From Diospyros lotus (lineage: Eukaryota; Streptophyta; Magnoliopsida; Ericales; Ebenaceae), in NCBI RefSeq assembly GCF_014633365.1, contig NC_068341.1:8184001-8248000 (forward strand): a stretch of 64,000 nucleotides of DNA, read 5' to 3'. A model generated the notes under the pieces. That model did not search any database and was not told the DNA's origin. It saw only the letters and a list, made by a program, of their open reading frames with translations. A program made the translations under genes and the position numbers. Positions 10,798-21,917 of the stretch are shown one piece after another; position 1 is the first letter of the stretch, and each line of letters opens with the position of its first letter.

Positions 10798-12783
10798 ATT
10801 CATGTCATTAATTAGTGTGGTTCGTGAATGGATTTATGTACTTATATTTTAAAGGTTAACTCAATTGTATTTGAAGTTTGAAAAATAAAGGGGAAATTCT
10901 ACAATTCCTCCTCCAGAACATTTCTCTCTCTTAAAAAGTCTATTCCAATTCTAAATATCCCTCTACTCTCTAACAAAGTGGTATTAAGGCAAGGTTGTTT
11001 TAAAAGATGGCAAACAATGTGGAGTCTATTCATTTCAATTTTCTCATTCCAAACATCTATCTTTCTTAAAAAAGTTTTTTCCTCTCTCCTCCATTGTAAT
11101 ACCCCGGAATTTCTTGAAGTTATAAATGCTATTTAATGAAGGGAATAAATGAAATTTTCAGAAAAATGAGAGCATAGGATACACTAATGTAGCTTTAGAT
11201 GACCGAATTAGACGAATGGAGTACCCCGAACCCTAGATAGCCAAGGAAAATGGTATAGTATCGATGAATGATTCAAGTTATGATTTTTGGTGATGAAAGA
11301 AATTGGATTGGGAATAGTTTTCGGTACAGTTGTCGACTGAGCTGAGAAAATTGAATCGACATAGGAGACATTCGAAAAGTCAACGGAGCTTGTCAATAAC
11401 CAATATTTTATGTGTAGAACAACCCTTAAGCAATTTCGAGTTAAAACGAATGGATTTAGGGTCAAGACGATCAATCGGGGCTAAGTGCAATTTTCTAAAT
11501 TTTCCTGAGGGAGGTCAAAACGGTGATCTTTCAAGAATTTTTAGGATCAAATAAGAAGTACTAATCTTGTGGGTCTTAGTGATATAGTTGGATAGGTCAG
11601 GGGTATCATGGAAAGGGCAAAAAAGTCATTTGAAGAAAATAAAGGGCTAAAGTGCAATTTAGCAAAACTTCAAAGTGTGAACGCAATGGAATTTCTGCCA
11701 TCGCACATGGAGGTCGATTCCGGAGATGGGACGACCGAGGGTGGCTTGGGGAAGGTCGTATACGGTCGAGGGATGCTTGGTGGCCAAGGATTGGCAGCTG
11801 ATTGGCCAGATTTTGGTTAGAAATCGCTTATAAAAGGGCAAGGGTTTGGCCGAATATTAACACTCAAATTGCTTGCATTTTGGTGAGAATCGAAGGCAAG
11901 GGATAGAGGAATTTTGGTCTCGAGACATCAAGGATCATTTTGGGAGCGTTTTGAGGCATTTTGGAGTGAGTTTGGTGGCTGTTCGAAGCTTGGCCGAGAA
12001 TTGGAGGTGGTCCGCTTGTCGGACCTACAGCTGCCATTACGGCGGGCTTTTCGGTGTTGTTTTGGCCTGAAAATTGCACCATCGTGATCAACTGAACGTG
12101 GGCTTCAAGGGGATACCACTTTCGTGGCCATTAGAGCAATTGCCGGCGGCCGGATCAACGAAGAAGACGGTGACGCTTGATTGCACGCACCAGACTTCAC
12201 TCTCACACCCGCACTGAGTGCGTGAGGGCGCATGAGCATGGGCTTTTTGGTAATTTCAATTTCAGTATTTTTCTTGAATTATTTTAGGATTTATCATGTT
12301 GAGATATGTGGAAAAATGTTTAAGCAAATAATTATTTTGGAATTATCGATGTGAAAAATGGGAGAAAATAGAGAAAATTATGAAAAAATTGAGGAAAATG
12401 GATTTTGATGCTTCCTTAATTAAATATGATGTTTAGGGTGTGTCTTGGCTTGAGGTTGAGAATAAATTCAGGTGTTTGTATCGAGGTTGTACAAGAGGAT
12501 CGAGGCGATCTGAATACGTTGAGGTGAGTGTTCACCCTCAAAACTTGATTTACTGTGAGTAGTTTATGCTAAAATTTGGTATTTGTGTTACCTAAATGTG
12601 TTGTGGATTTCATGTAAAATGGTTTTATGCGTTGAAACGGTAACCGGTGACGGTTGGTTTATGAGGGAGGTTCATCCCTAAATATTTTGAAATTGTGCAT
12701 TGCATTTTATAAAACTATTGTTTATATGATGCATTGGATTGTGACATGTGGCATTGTCTTGAGTTTTGTGTGTACGTATGGAA

Positions 12784-13150
12784 TGTCAGCCTCGGATGTT
12801 GTTTGGATAGTGTAGCCATGATTCTCCAAGGGCGTGACGGAGTAATAGGAGTATTTGATGCTGGTGTGCATATCAGGATAACTGCCTTGGTTTTCGTGCC
12901 AGACCATTTGGTCAGGGAAGTTGTACTAGGACGATTAGGTGGTCCATACTGTGTTGTTCATGTAGGATGTCAGCTTAGGATATTGTCTGGATAGTGTAGT
13001 CGTAATTCTTCAAGAGCGTGATGAAATAATAGGGGTATCTGATGCTGGTGTGCATGTTAGGATAGTCGCTTTGGTTTCCGTGCCAGGCTGTTTGGTCAGG
13101 AAAGTTGCACTAGGATGACTAGGTGGTTCATGTGAAATTTTAGAGTTGGC
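12784..13150. repeat. Diverged tandem duplication, period 184 bp, inside the LTR
   Basis: Two copies of a unit starting TGTCAGC (12784 and 12968) share order and most bases, including GATGCTGGTGTGCAT and TTTGGTCAGG. The copies differ at many positions, so the duplication is old and probably predates the insertion. Confidence 0.8.
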
Positions 13151-13699
13151 ATTGTATGGTAGTTCCCGGATGCTTAGAGTGAAAGCGCGATCTGGAGAGA
13201 TGCGTTGGCTTGCCCCTCTTAAGCTAGAATCGCGTCGTGTCATTGAGTCGGTATAGTGGCATAGCTTTTAGAGAGATTGCTCTTTTCTCGTGGTAGGGTT
13301 AAATGCTTGGGTATCTCTTGGGTTATGGCTTACTGGGTATATTGGTTTATTTTATGTCTTGCATTCATTCATGAAAAATGTGTTTTTGAATTCTCACTTA
13401 GATGATTCATCATCTAATTTGGACTATGTCCTTAGAATATTCAAACGTTCCAGGTGAAGGCAGCGGTGCGAAGGGAGAGGGAATTGCCGAGGAGTGAAGG
13501 CGATTAGAGGATGTTTTATATTATGTCTTTTTAGTTATGTTGTTTATTTTGAGAATATCATGTAAACGTTGGTTCAACTTTATATTATAAATAAAGTGGT
13601 TTCGGTTATGACCTGTTAAGATTTCGATCTAGCTTCCGCATTTGAGTTAGTGAACCTATAATACTGCATGTTTGTATGAGGTTATCACGTAATTTTTAT

Positions 13700-16232
13700 A
13701 AGTTTAGAATACCGAAAAATTGAATTGATAGTAGTTATAAATACCGAATCAACTACAGGGAGTGTCTAGGAGTGAAATTGTTTAAGGAAAATAATATGGT
13801 CTCGATAAGCGTTCTGAGATAAGATTTATGGTATCGAAAGAAATTGGATCGGGAAAGATTTTCGGTACAACTAAAATGCAACTGCCATTTAGGTTGTAAA
13901 ACTGAATATTTGTAGGGGATTCCCAAAAAATCAACGGAGCCCTAGGGGTGCTCTGGTTTTTCGTATTGAGTAACCCTTAAGTGATTTAGGGATGAAACGA
14001 CAGCTTGATAAGAACACTGGGGCAAAATCATCATTATCGAGTAACTTTGAAGTTATTAATTTTGCGTTTTTGGTATTGTAATTTGAGGTTTAAGGGTATA
14101 GTTATAATAAAGGAATTTCTCAAGTGATATTATGATAAAATTGAGGGTTAATGTGCAAATTTCTATATCTATTATTGTGATATATAGTATATATACATAG
14201 GCGTGTTGTGTGTGCGTGTGCAATCGCTACCCATCCCTCTACAATTTTCTCCCATGCCCTACAAAAAAATTGAAGCCACGCCTCTGCAACTTCAGCCATA
14301 CTCTGCAAATCTCCATTCCCTGCAATATTGATGGCCGAATTGAAGTGTCCTTCAGGCAAGATGATATGGGCAGTGAGGTGAGGGAGCAATCGATTGCTTA
14401 TAAATATGCAGTGAGCTTGGTCAATGAAAAGAAGCAAGGGCGATAGATAGAGAAAGAGAAGGAGAGATCGGATGAGAGCTCGTCAGAGAGAACGCTGGAG
14501 CTGAGAGGGCCGCATGGAATGGCCGAGATCGGCCATGGCAGCAGTAGCAAAGCTACTATTCGACAGCCATGGCCGACGAGCAGCAAGCATGGCGGTGGCA
14601 ACGGGTAGCTTTAAGCTGTTGATCGGCCATGAGGGTGGCTTATGGTGGCACGATGAGGCTCAAGAAGACGTTTAGCGGCGGCCGGAGATGCTAAAGCAGC
14701 CGGTTGCAGCGGCCATGGCCGCGGGCAGCAAGCAGCTGCGAGCGACTGTAAGCTCGTTAGCGGCGATAGGAGCTGGCGAGGTCGGGGGTGGCTGGTGTGG
14801 CGGCTAGCCAAGTCATTGCAGCCGACGAGAGCGAGAGAGGGACGGCGGAGCTCGGCCATACGCGCGCATGGCAGCGCACGTAGCAGGAGGTAGGGGAGGA
14901 AGAAGAAGGGAAGAAAATAAAAGAAAAAGAAAGGAAAAAAAAAGAAATGGAGAAAATTCTCGAAAAAATCCTGAAAAATAGGAAATAAATATTTATTAAT
15001 ATTTTGAAGATTTTGGGCGAAAAATGGTTCGGGCACACATTTCGAGGATATAACACGCATACCGAGAAAGCCTGAAGGGCTAAATCAAGGTAAGTAAAAT
15101 TCTCTAGAAAATTTTAAAAACTCGAAAATATTATTTTATGAATTGTCCTAGTGAAGAGAAAATATTTAAGAAATACTTAGTTTGGATTTATTGAGGAAAA
15201 ATAGGAAGAAAAAGGGAGAAAAATAATGAAAAGGCAAGAAATTATGAAAAATAGATTTTAATACTTATTTAAATAATTATGGTGATTAGAATGCTTTGAA
15301 ACTTAAGTTGAGGTGACTGGTGCGAATTTTGATATTGACACGCAAATCGAGGCGATGCACGAATATCGAGGTATCTCGATAGGCTTGAGAAAGTAAGTAA
15401 TACTTCCCAACTGGATTTAATTTTATGAAAAATGATTGCTTGTAGGTGATTTATGTTTCAAACTCCGATCTTCGGAGATTTTTTCATCATATTGACATGC
15501 TCTGATATGTATCCATCACGTAGACTGCATAGATGACATGACTATGAAATGCATAAATACACGTTGATATCAATGATCACACGCATTGTAGCTGTAGGGA
15601 GTACGAACTGGCATTGCTGCTTTACCAAGGGTGCATCTGTACACCCCAGCTTCGAAAGAGATGGCCGCAAAAATGATGAGTAGCATGAAGGGTGCAGTTA
15701 ACATCTACGATGAGTAAGACATTGTATACATGCACGAAATATGTTTTCTGTACCCTTATTTAGATGATTTATCATCTAATTTGGGCTTTGCTCCTGGAAT
15801 ATTCAAACGTTCCAGATGGAGATTGTAGCAGATACGAGGATGAATGAGGTATGAAATAGCACTTAACAGAGTGCATGAGGAATGAAATGTATGTAGCACA
15901 TGTATTTAAGTTATGCTACTTTGAAATCTAAATGTTTTAAGGAATGCTGATATATAATCATATTTAGAGTTAATGTTGAGAACTTATGTTTTGTATTAAG
16001 TTATGTCGATGTATGCAAATATAAGAATTGATTTAAGATCAATGTTAAGATATTAGGTTCGATCATTGTGTCCGCACTTGATGTGTATAATGATTCTTTT
16101 TCAAGATTAATGTATGAAAATTCTGGGACGGATACGAGGAATGATATGATTTAGGATTAGTTTGAAAAGAAAAAATTTATTGTCCCAGAATTGTCTCAAG
16201 TTATAACGTGCTCGGGAAAGCTGGGCGTTACA
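13700..16232 (+). mobile_element. Second Gypsy-like LTR nested in the first
   Basis: The right end is CTGGGCGTTACA at 16232. The sequence aligns in reverse with 32143-34200 and with the large LTR at 37462-43517, for example a GATTTATGG...GAAAGAAATTGGATC block near 13820. The left end is degraded; an AGAATACCG-like start near 13700 may be the altered TGTAATACCC. No clear target duplication is found. It contains the same conserved 3' block as its relatives (15753-15816). Confidence 0.65.
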
Positions 16233-16978
16233 GAATCTGTCTTAGTTTATTGATGGTTCATGGTTGATATACTGAGAAAGTGTAACGGGATTTTCGCGGA
16301 ACGATTTATGTTGAGTTTCCATTTTTGCGATGAGTTTTTATTTGAAAAAAAAATATCCCCAAAATCTTACGTTACGTATCACTCTAGAGAAGTGAGGTGT
16401 TACATCCCTAGCAGAAGATGGCCACTTTATCTCATCTTCTTAAATTACTTCTCTAGCTTATTATTGAGGACCGTGCTACATGTTTCGACGGGATGACAAA
16501 TTCGATGATCGAATCAAATTTCATCATCAATCATCAAGGTGTCGTAGATGGGAGAAACCCGAATTTTATGAACCCCGACCAGGCTTAGTGCAATCAGACT
16601 TCATCTAGAAACGACAATGACAAATTAAGTAAGAGCATTTTCATCATTTGGCATTTTTGATTATTCTCTCGATAACTCAATTGTTTATGCTAATAGTATT
16701 TTTCTATTATTGATTGTGTTTTGTTCGTTATTAATTAGAAATTAGTACTGGTGATCAACTTTTTTTTGGTTAATACCACACACGCATATATACGTTTGCA
16801 TTTGTAATAATGAACTAATTAAGTAATTAGTTTGTTATTGACATTCGTTAATTAGCTTAATTTTAAATTGATTATATTAAGTTAAAAATATGTACAATTA
16901 ACAAGGAATAAAAGTTTGCCTTTGGAACTGCTAATTAATTAATCAATTAAACTTTGCCCTTAGACAAGGCGAAGGACG

Positions 16979-17186
16979 GACGTGGCTAGCTCAGCTGGTG
17001 CTTCAATTTTCATGGTGCCGAAGAGGCTTTTGTAAGCTCAACTCAAGGAAGGTGCTTATAGTTATACCCCTCGCCTTTCTCTCCACCGGGCTCTTCCCTG
17101 CGGCGATTCCCATCTGCAAAAACCAGAAATTCAGAACATCAATTTTGAGTTACTTGATCCACGCACAGATCTGCATGCTCGTATAC
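16979..17186 (+). pseudogene. DUF247 5' fragment, unit A
   Basis: The sequence encodes, with one frame shift near 17030, a piece equal to about residues 30-85 of the DUF247 proteins: ASIFMVPKRL, then a YTPRL-like stretch, then KPEIQNINFELLD. The shift follows CTTTTGTAAGCTC, where an extra T was gained. Nothing of the remaining 370 residues follows; at 17187 the next unit begins (GTACCATG). The same fragment, slightly different, is at 50525-50712. It is a dead remnant and marks the duplication junction. Confidence 0.82.
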
Positions 17187-17324
17187 AGGTACCATGTGTA
17201 ATTAAGCAAATTAATTACTTAATTAGTGAATAAATTAATTAATCTAAAATAATCCAACATATGGAAGAGAAAGAAGACACGTATACAATGGAAAATGATG
17301 ACTCCATTACCATAACACAAACCA

Positions 17325-17703
17325 ATTAAAAACTACTACTCGTACCTAAGGATGACCCAAGAAGGTTAAAATGATAAAAATATCTTCACTTATAATTGTT
17401 TTTCTTTTTCTTTCCATGACTCTCTCCTCTCTCATCTTTCCTTTTCCATGAGCACCTCAAACAACCGCCAACAGCCATTTCCTTGTGGTAATTGCCACAC
17501 GGTCGGCCCCTCCTCCACAATCGATAGTCGTTGGAAGAAAATAATGAGTGATTAAAATATTTTCTATTTCTTATTGTTAAATTATAACTTTAATGTTCTA
17601 TCATTCACATTTAAAAAAAATACAAAATATAATCTGTTCATCACTATTTTCTCTCTGAATCATTAAATTCTTTGTTTTTTTATCAGCTTCAACTCAACAT
17701 CAT
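17325..17703. other. Segment replacing the ERF C-terminal region in unit B
   Basis: Between the shared 5' flank (to about 17325) and the ERF remnant lies about 380 bp with no match in unit A or at the intact ERF, where instead 600 bp of ERF coding and 3' sequence is found. It carries no recognisable gene. Either an insertion with deletion or a replacement occurred here. Confidence 0.5.
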
Positions 17704-17874
17704 CATAAGCGGCGGACGCCATTTCTGGCGTCTCGAAGCTTCCCAGCCATATCCGGGTCTTCTTGCCAGGCTCGCGTATTTCGGATACCCACCTGCCCCA
17801 TTGCGCTTCCGAACTCCCCTGTAAATGGAGCAAACTCCGCCGCCGCCGCCATGGAAATTACTCGACTGTTGCAT
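17704..17874 (-). pseudogene. AP2/ERF (DREB-type) pseudogene, copy B
   Basis: The ATG at 17874-17872 and the first 24 residues match the intact ERF (MQQSSN, then IYRGVRKR). One A is missing in the AAATGGGG stretch, shifting the frame in the first third of the AP2 domain. The homology stops in the AAYDA segment, where foreign sequence begins, so the rest of the AP2 domain and the whole C terminus are gone. As in copy A, the promoter is not that of the intact gene. This is certainly non-functional. Confidence 0.88.
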
Positions 17875-18014
17875 GTGGAAGAGAATATAAATATATACAT
17901 ATATATATATATAAATGTGTGTGTGTGTGTGTCTCAATTAATTTTCAGTCCAAAAGTGCACCGTCACTGCCTGCCGGCGTTGTAGGTACTTTGGTACGGC
18001 CTGCGAGTCCACCG

Positions 18015-18380
18015 CCACCACTTGACGGCGACGGCATGCATCTTCAACACACTTGACATTTTGTTTCTTAATTTCTTTTAGGTTTACTAGCTACAGTTTA
18101 GTTGACTAATTAACTAATAAGAATTATCCAGCTGTTAATGAACAAATCAAATTTATTCTACACGTGATTTTATATATGCATCTACAATGATGTCATGCCA
18201 CCACTTGACGGCGACGGCATGCATCTTCAACACACTTGACATTTTGTTTCTTAATTTCTTTTAGGTTTACTAGCTACAGTTTAGTTGACTAATTAACTAA
18301 TAAGAATTATCCAGCTGTTAATGAACAAATCAAATTTATTCTACACGTGATTTTATATATGCATCTACAATGATGTCATG
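18015..18380. repeat. Perfect 183-bp tandem duplication
   Basis: Two adjacent copies (18015-18197 and 18198-18380), starting CCACCACTTGACGG and ending GATGTCATG, are identical at every base I compared. Unit A has a single copy (about 3128-3310). The duplication arose in unit B and is recent. Confidence 0.95.
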
Positions 18381-20376
18381 TCATACGTTAATTTCAACCA
18401 ATAATTTATCCTCTCACAATAAGTATCAAACTGAAATATTAATTCATGGAGTTTATACAACCTCCTCAATCTACAGTCGACCGGCGGTGGGGAGTTTCCT
18501 CCAAAAAGAAGTTGACCTAACATATGCGTTAGAGAGACTTGCATGCTGGCCCAATTTGACTATCAAGTCTGATCTAAACAAAAAAGGATATCAATATTAA
18601 ACAATAAACAATAAAACATGTGCATGCCTGAGTTCGGTTTTTTTCACTTCATTGGGGTGGTCTTTTTTTTTAATAAAATGATATTAAAGAGGGTAGAAGC
18701 CAAGGATTCATGGGGCTGCAAATTCAGATATCCAATAAAAAGTAGAATGCAATATAAACAAACAACTAAAATCAAGCCCTAATCTAATTTAAGTGGCCAT
18801 CATGATTGCAAAACATAAGTAGGAAAGGCGACAAAATCCAACAATTAACACAACAAGAAGGAGGTCCTGACGAGTAGATATATATAAGTGGCCATCAGAA
18901 TGCTTCGAGTGTGATATAATCTTTTGGGTTTTGCTTTCTATGTAGCATAGATTTCTATTTGAAATATATGTGGGTTTTCCTCCCCTCCGCTCTTTGAACC
19001 TTGTCTTCAGTTTAACTTCAAGCAAACAGAAGGTTTGGTACATTCCCCCACTCCACATTGCTTGAGTTGAGGAGGTCCATAACGCAATTGTAAGTGGCTA
19101 TATGAGGTCCCATTTTAGTCAATAATTTAGATGTAGTATTCTTATGATTACTACTTTTTCTATCGCATAAATTTGTGATTGTATCTCTAGTGAGGGTCGG
19201 AGATGGTTTTAAATAAAAGAGTTTTGATATAATAATAAAGATGTTTGAAAAATTACCTATTATATAGAAATCTTATTAAGTGGTTAATTTTTATTGAGGG
19301 TATTTTGGGACTTGGGAGGATTTTATAACACTAAGATATGGTGTTTGCTTATATAAAGTATAGATAAATATAAATATTAATATTTTAAATTAATATTTAT
19401 GTTTTAGTTCATAAATAAGTTATATGTTAAGCTTTTAAATAATCAAAATATATTAAAAATATTTTTATTTTTTCAATCTTAATTTTAATCTTAGATATAT
19501 TACTTTAGATGTTATTGTTTTTTTTTTAAATCTAATATTATTTTAATTTTATTTAAATATATATATAAGATTTCAAACGAGTTTAAAGTTAGATGTGGTT
19601 TGAGAAAATAAATTTTTAATACATAAATTGTCACTAAAAATATTACAAAAAAATGAAAAAATATGATGGTGTTCCTTTGTATTTCATTTTCAGTTTTGAT
19701 TTTTGAATTTATTTTTTGATTGTCTATTTTAAAATTTTTAAAAACACAATTTTTTTGTTATTATGAAAAATGTTTTTTAAAAAAAATTTAAAAAATGCGT
19801 TTATTTTGAAATTTTAAAGAAATTTATTTTATGATATTTTATTAATAAATTTAATTATTAAATAATAAAATTAACTCTTTTTAATATAACATTTTATATT
19901 AAATATTGTTATACATAATATGTATAATATATTTAATAATATACTATATGTTATCTTATATTTTTAATTATAATATGGATATACTACCTTTTTAAAATTT
20001 TACATAAATATATAATTTTATTTTCTAAATTTAAGAATAAATTTTTCTTTTTCTTTTTTTCCTTTTTTTCTTTTTCTATTCTCTCTAGAACTTATATCTT
20101 CTCTGTCACCAACGACTATCGCTGATCGAAGACTCACACGATTTGAACCTACTGTTAGAAAGGCCAATTGGGGTTAACATACATAAAAATGGACTAGATT
20201 TAACGGCTAAATTTTCGTAGATCTGATTTTTAATTTTCAACCAAAATTCAAAAACGCAATTAGTTGTCATCGACCATCATGGCCAGTGGTTTTTAGCGAT
20301 CAGAGGCCTTTTTCACCACCTCTGCCATGTTTGACCAACCATAGCCTTATATGCATCGCCATAGTCGTCAGTCTTT
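18381..20376. other. AT-rich spacer of unit B, no gene recognised
   Basis: Aligns with unit A about 3310-5170. It has long A/T stretches, no conserved open frame between the copies, and no RNA gene that I can see. Confidence 0.6.
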
Positions 20377-21917
20377 CACTACAAAAAATTAGCGTTTTAG
20401 CAACGGATTTAGTGACGAGAACCTTTCTGTCGCTAAAAGGGGCGTCGTTGAAATTTAGCGATGGGCATTTTTTATTTTTTAATTTTTTTTTCATTTTTTA
20501 GCCACGGGTTTGAGCCCGTCACTAAATTTTAATTTTTTTATTTAATTTTTTTTATTTTTAGCGACGGGTTTGAGCCCTTCGCTAAATTTTAATTTTTTTT
20601 ATTTAATTTTTTTTTTCAGCCACGGGGTTGAGCCTGTCGTTGAATTTTAATTTTTTTATTTCATTTTTTTAATTTTTTAGCAACGAGGTTAATCCCGTCT
20701 CTAATTCTATCGCTAAATTCAACTCCAAAATTTAAAATTCAACGCGTGCTAGGCCCCGACCTCCTCTGTCATTGAATTTTAATTTTTTTATTTCATTTTT
20801 TTTTATTTTTTAGTGACGAAGTTGACCCTGTCTCTTATTCTGTCGCTAAATTCAACCCCAAAATTTAAAATTCAACGTGTGCCAAACCCCGACCTCCTCT
20901 CATGTGCACCACGTGGTTGCGCTGGAATATTATTCCCACATATTATCTTTGCTCATTACTGGATTCAAACCCTCAACCTCTCATGACTAGATTCCGCGCG
21001 CAAGCCAGCCGATCTGGAAGCCTTCTTGTTTAGTGATGTATATAAAATATATTTATAGTATTCTCTTTCAAATATTACAGAATTATATTTATATACCAAA
21101 ATTTCTCAAACTTATTTAATGATATTAATTTTAATATTAATGTTAGTAAAGGGAAATGAATATTAATTTTAATTTTATTTCATTATTAATTCAAATAAAA
21201 TTTTATTAATTATTATATTAGCAGTGTAAAATTATGTTTTTATTTTTTTTTAATTTTTTAACGACTGGTTGACTCGTTACTAAATTTGAATTATTTTATT
21301 TAAATTTTTTTATTTTTTAGTAACGAGTTTATCTGGTCGTTAAATTTTAATTCGTTATTTAATTATTTTTTATTTTTTAGTAATGGGGATTCTCGTCGCT
21401 AAATTTTAATTTTTTTACTTAATTTTATTTAAATGTTTTTATTGTTTTTATTTTTTAGCTACGGGTTGACCCGTTACTAAATTTTAGTTATTTTATTTAT
21501 TTATTTTTATTTTTTAGCGACGGGCAATACTTGTCGCTAAATTTTAATTATTTTATTTTTAGTTTTTATTTAATTTTATTTAAATTCTTTTTTATCTGAA
21601 TGTTAATTTTTATTTATTTATTTTTTCAGCGATGGGGATTGGCGCCATAGCTAAATTTTTAATTTTTTTTTTATTTTTTAGCGATGAGTTGACCCATCAC
21701 TAAATTTTAATTTTTTTATTTAATTTTTTTTATTTTTTAGCGACTGGGTTGACCCCGTCGCTAAATTTTAATTTTTTAATTTTTATTTTTAGTGACGAGT
21801 TTTTCGTCGCTAAATTAAAAAAATATTTAAAAAAATTTGCGACGGAAATTCCATTGCTATCCGTAGCTTATTAGCAACGGAATAATTCCGTCACTAAAAT
21901 AAATTTTTCTTGTAGTG
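20377..21917. mobile_element. Non-autonomous CACTA transposon made largely of palindromic units
   Basis: The ends are CACTACAAAAAATTAGCG and TTTTTCTTGTAGTG, with 3-bp target duplication TTT (20374-20376 and 21918-21920). Unit A keeps the empty site (CGGTCTTTATTGC at about 5166). The interior is mostly a run of related units in which TTTAGCGACGGG is followed after a few bases by CCCGTCGCTAAA and a T/A-rich linker, roughly every 55-65 bp. A unique middle (about 20930-21240) has no protein match. There is no transposase, so it depends on an autonomous En/Spm relative. Confidence 0.92.

Larger units (their letters stand above)
11095..16404 (+). mobile_element. Large Gypsy-like solo LTR, itself split by a second related LTR
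   Basis: The left end is TGTAATACCCCGG and the right end is GAGGTGTTACA, the TGTAA...TTACA ends typical of long Gypsy LTRs (Tekay-like by my recollection; unconfirmed). Flanks are TCCAT and TCCCT, a 5-bp target duplication with one change. A TATA box (TATAAAA at 11829-11835) lies within. A second LTR of the same family (about 13700-16232) interrupts it, after which the last about 170 bp continue. No coding region is found. The short open frames here are spurious. Confidence 0.75.
9949..16413 (+). mobile_element. Copia element, unit A copy: internally deleted and filled with other LTRs
   Basis: The 5' LTR runs 9949-10975, about 291 bp of its own sequence once a solo LTR is removed. It is followed by a Met-tRNA-type primer site (AAGTGGTATTAAGGC) and about 60 bp matching the gag start of the unit B copy, then jumps to the tail of the 3' LTR (from about 11051). 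The tail is split by a large LTR (11095-16404) and finishes at 16413. Target duplication GAAGA is present at 9944-9948 and 16414-16418. The first base pair is CG rather than TG, exactly as in the unit B copy. No coding capacity remains. Confidence 0.85.
2028..17186. repeat. Tandem segmental duplication, unit A
   Basis: The segment starts at GTACCATGTGTAA and repeats, in the same order, what begins again at 17187: ERF remnant, spacer, DUF247 gene, Copia element, DUF247 fragment. Long stretches align by eye with only point changes, for example 3060-3800 with 17940-18850, 6690-6950 with 23380-23660, and 8280-10060 with 24945-26760. The main differences are insertions. A has a GA microsatellite, a segment at 6955-7610 and another at about 7820-8150. 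B has a CACTA element and about 900 bp extra at 24010-24940. The unit ends where the DUF247 fragment is fused directly to the next GTACCATG. Confidence 0.85.

Noticed and set aside
20377..21917. Regularly spaced repeats considered as a CRISPR array
   Set aside because: This is a plant nuclear genome. The units are palindromes with T/A-rich linkers, bounded by CACTA ends and a target duplication, and no cas genes are present.
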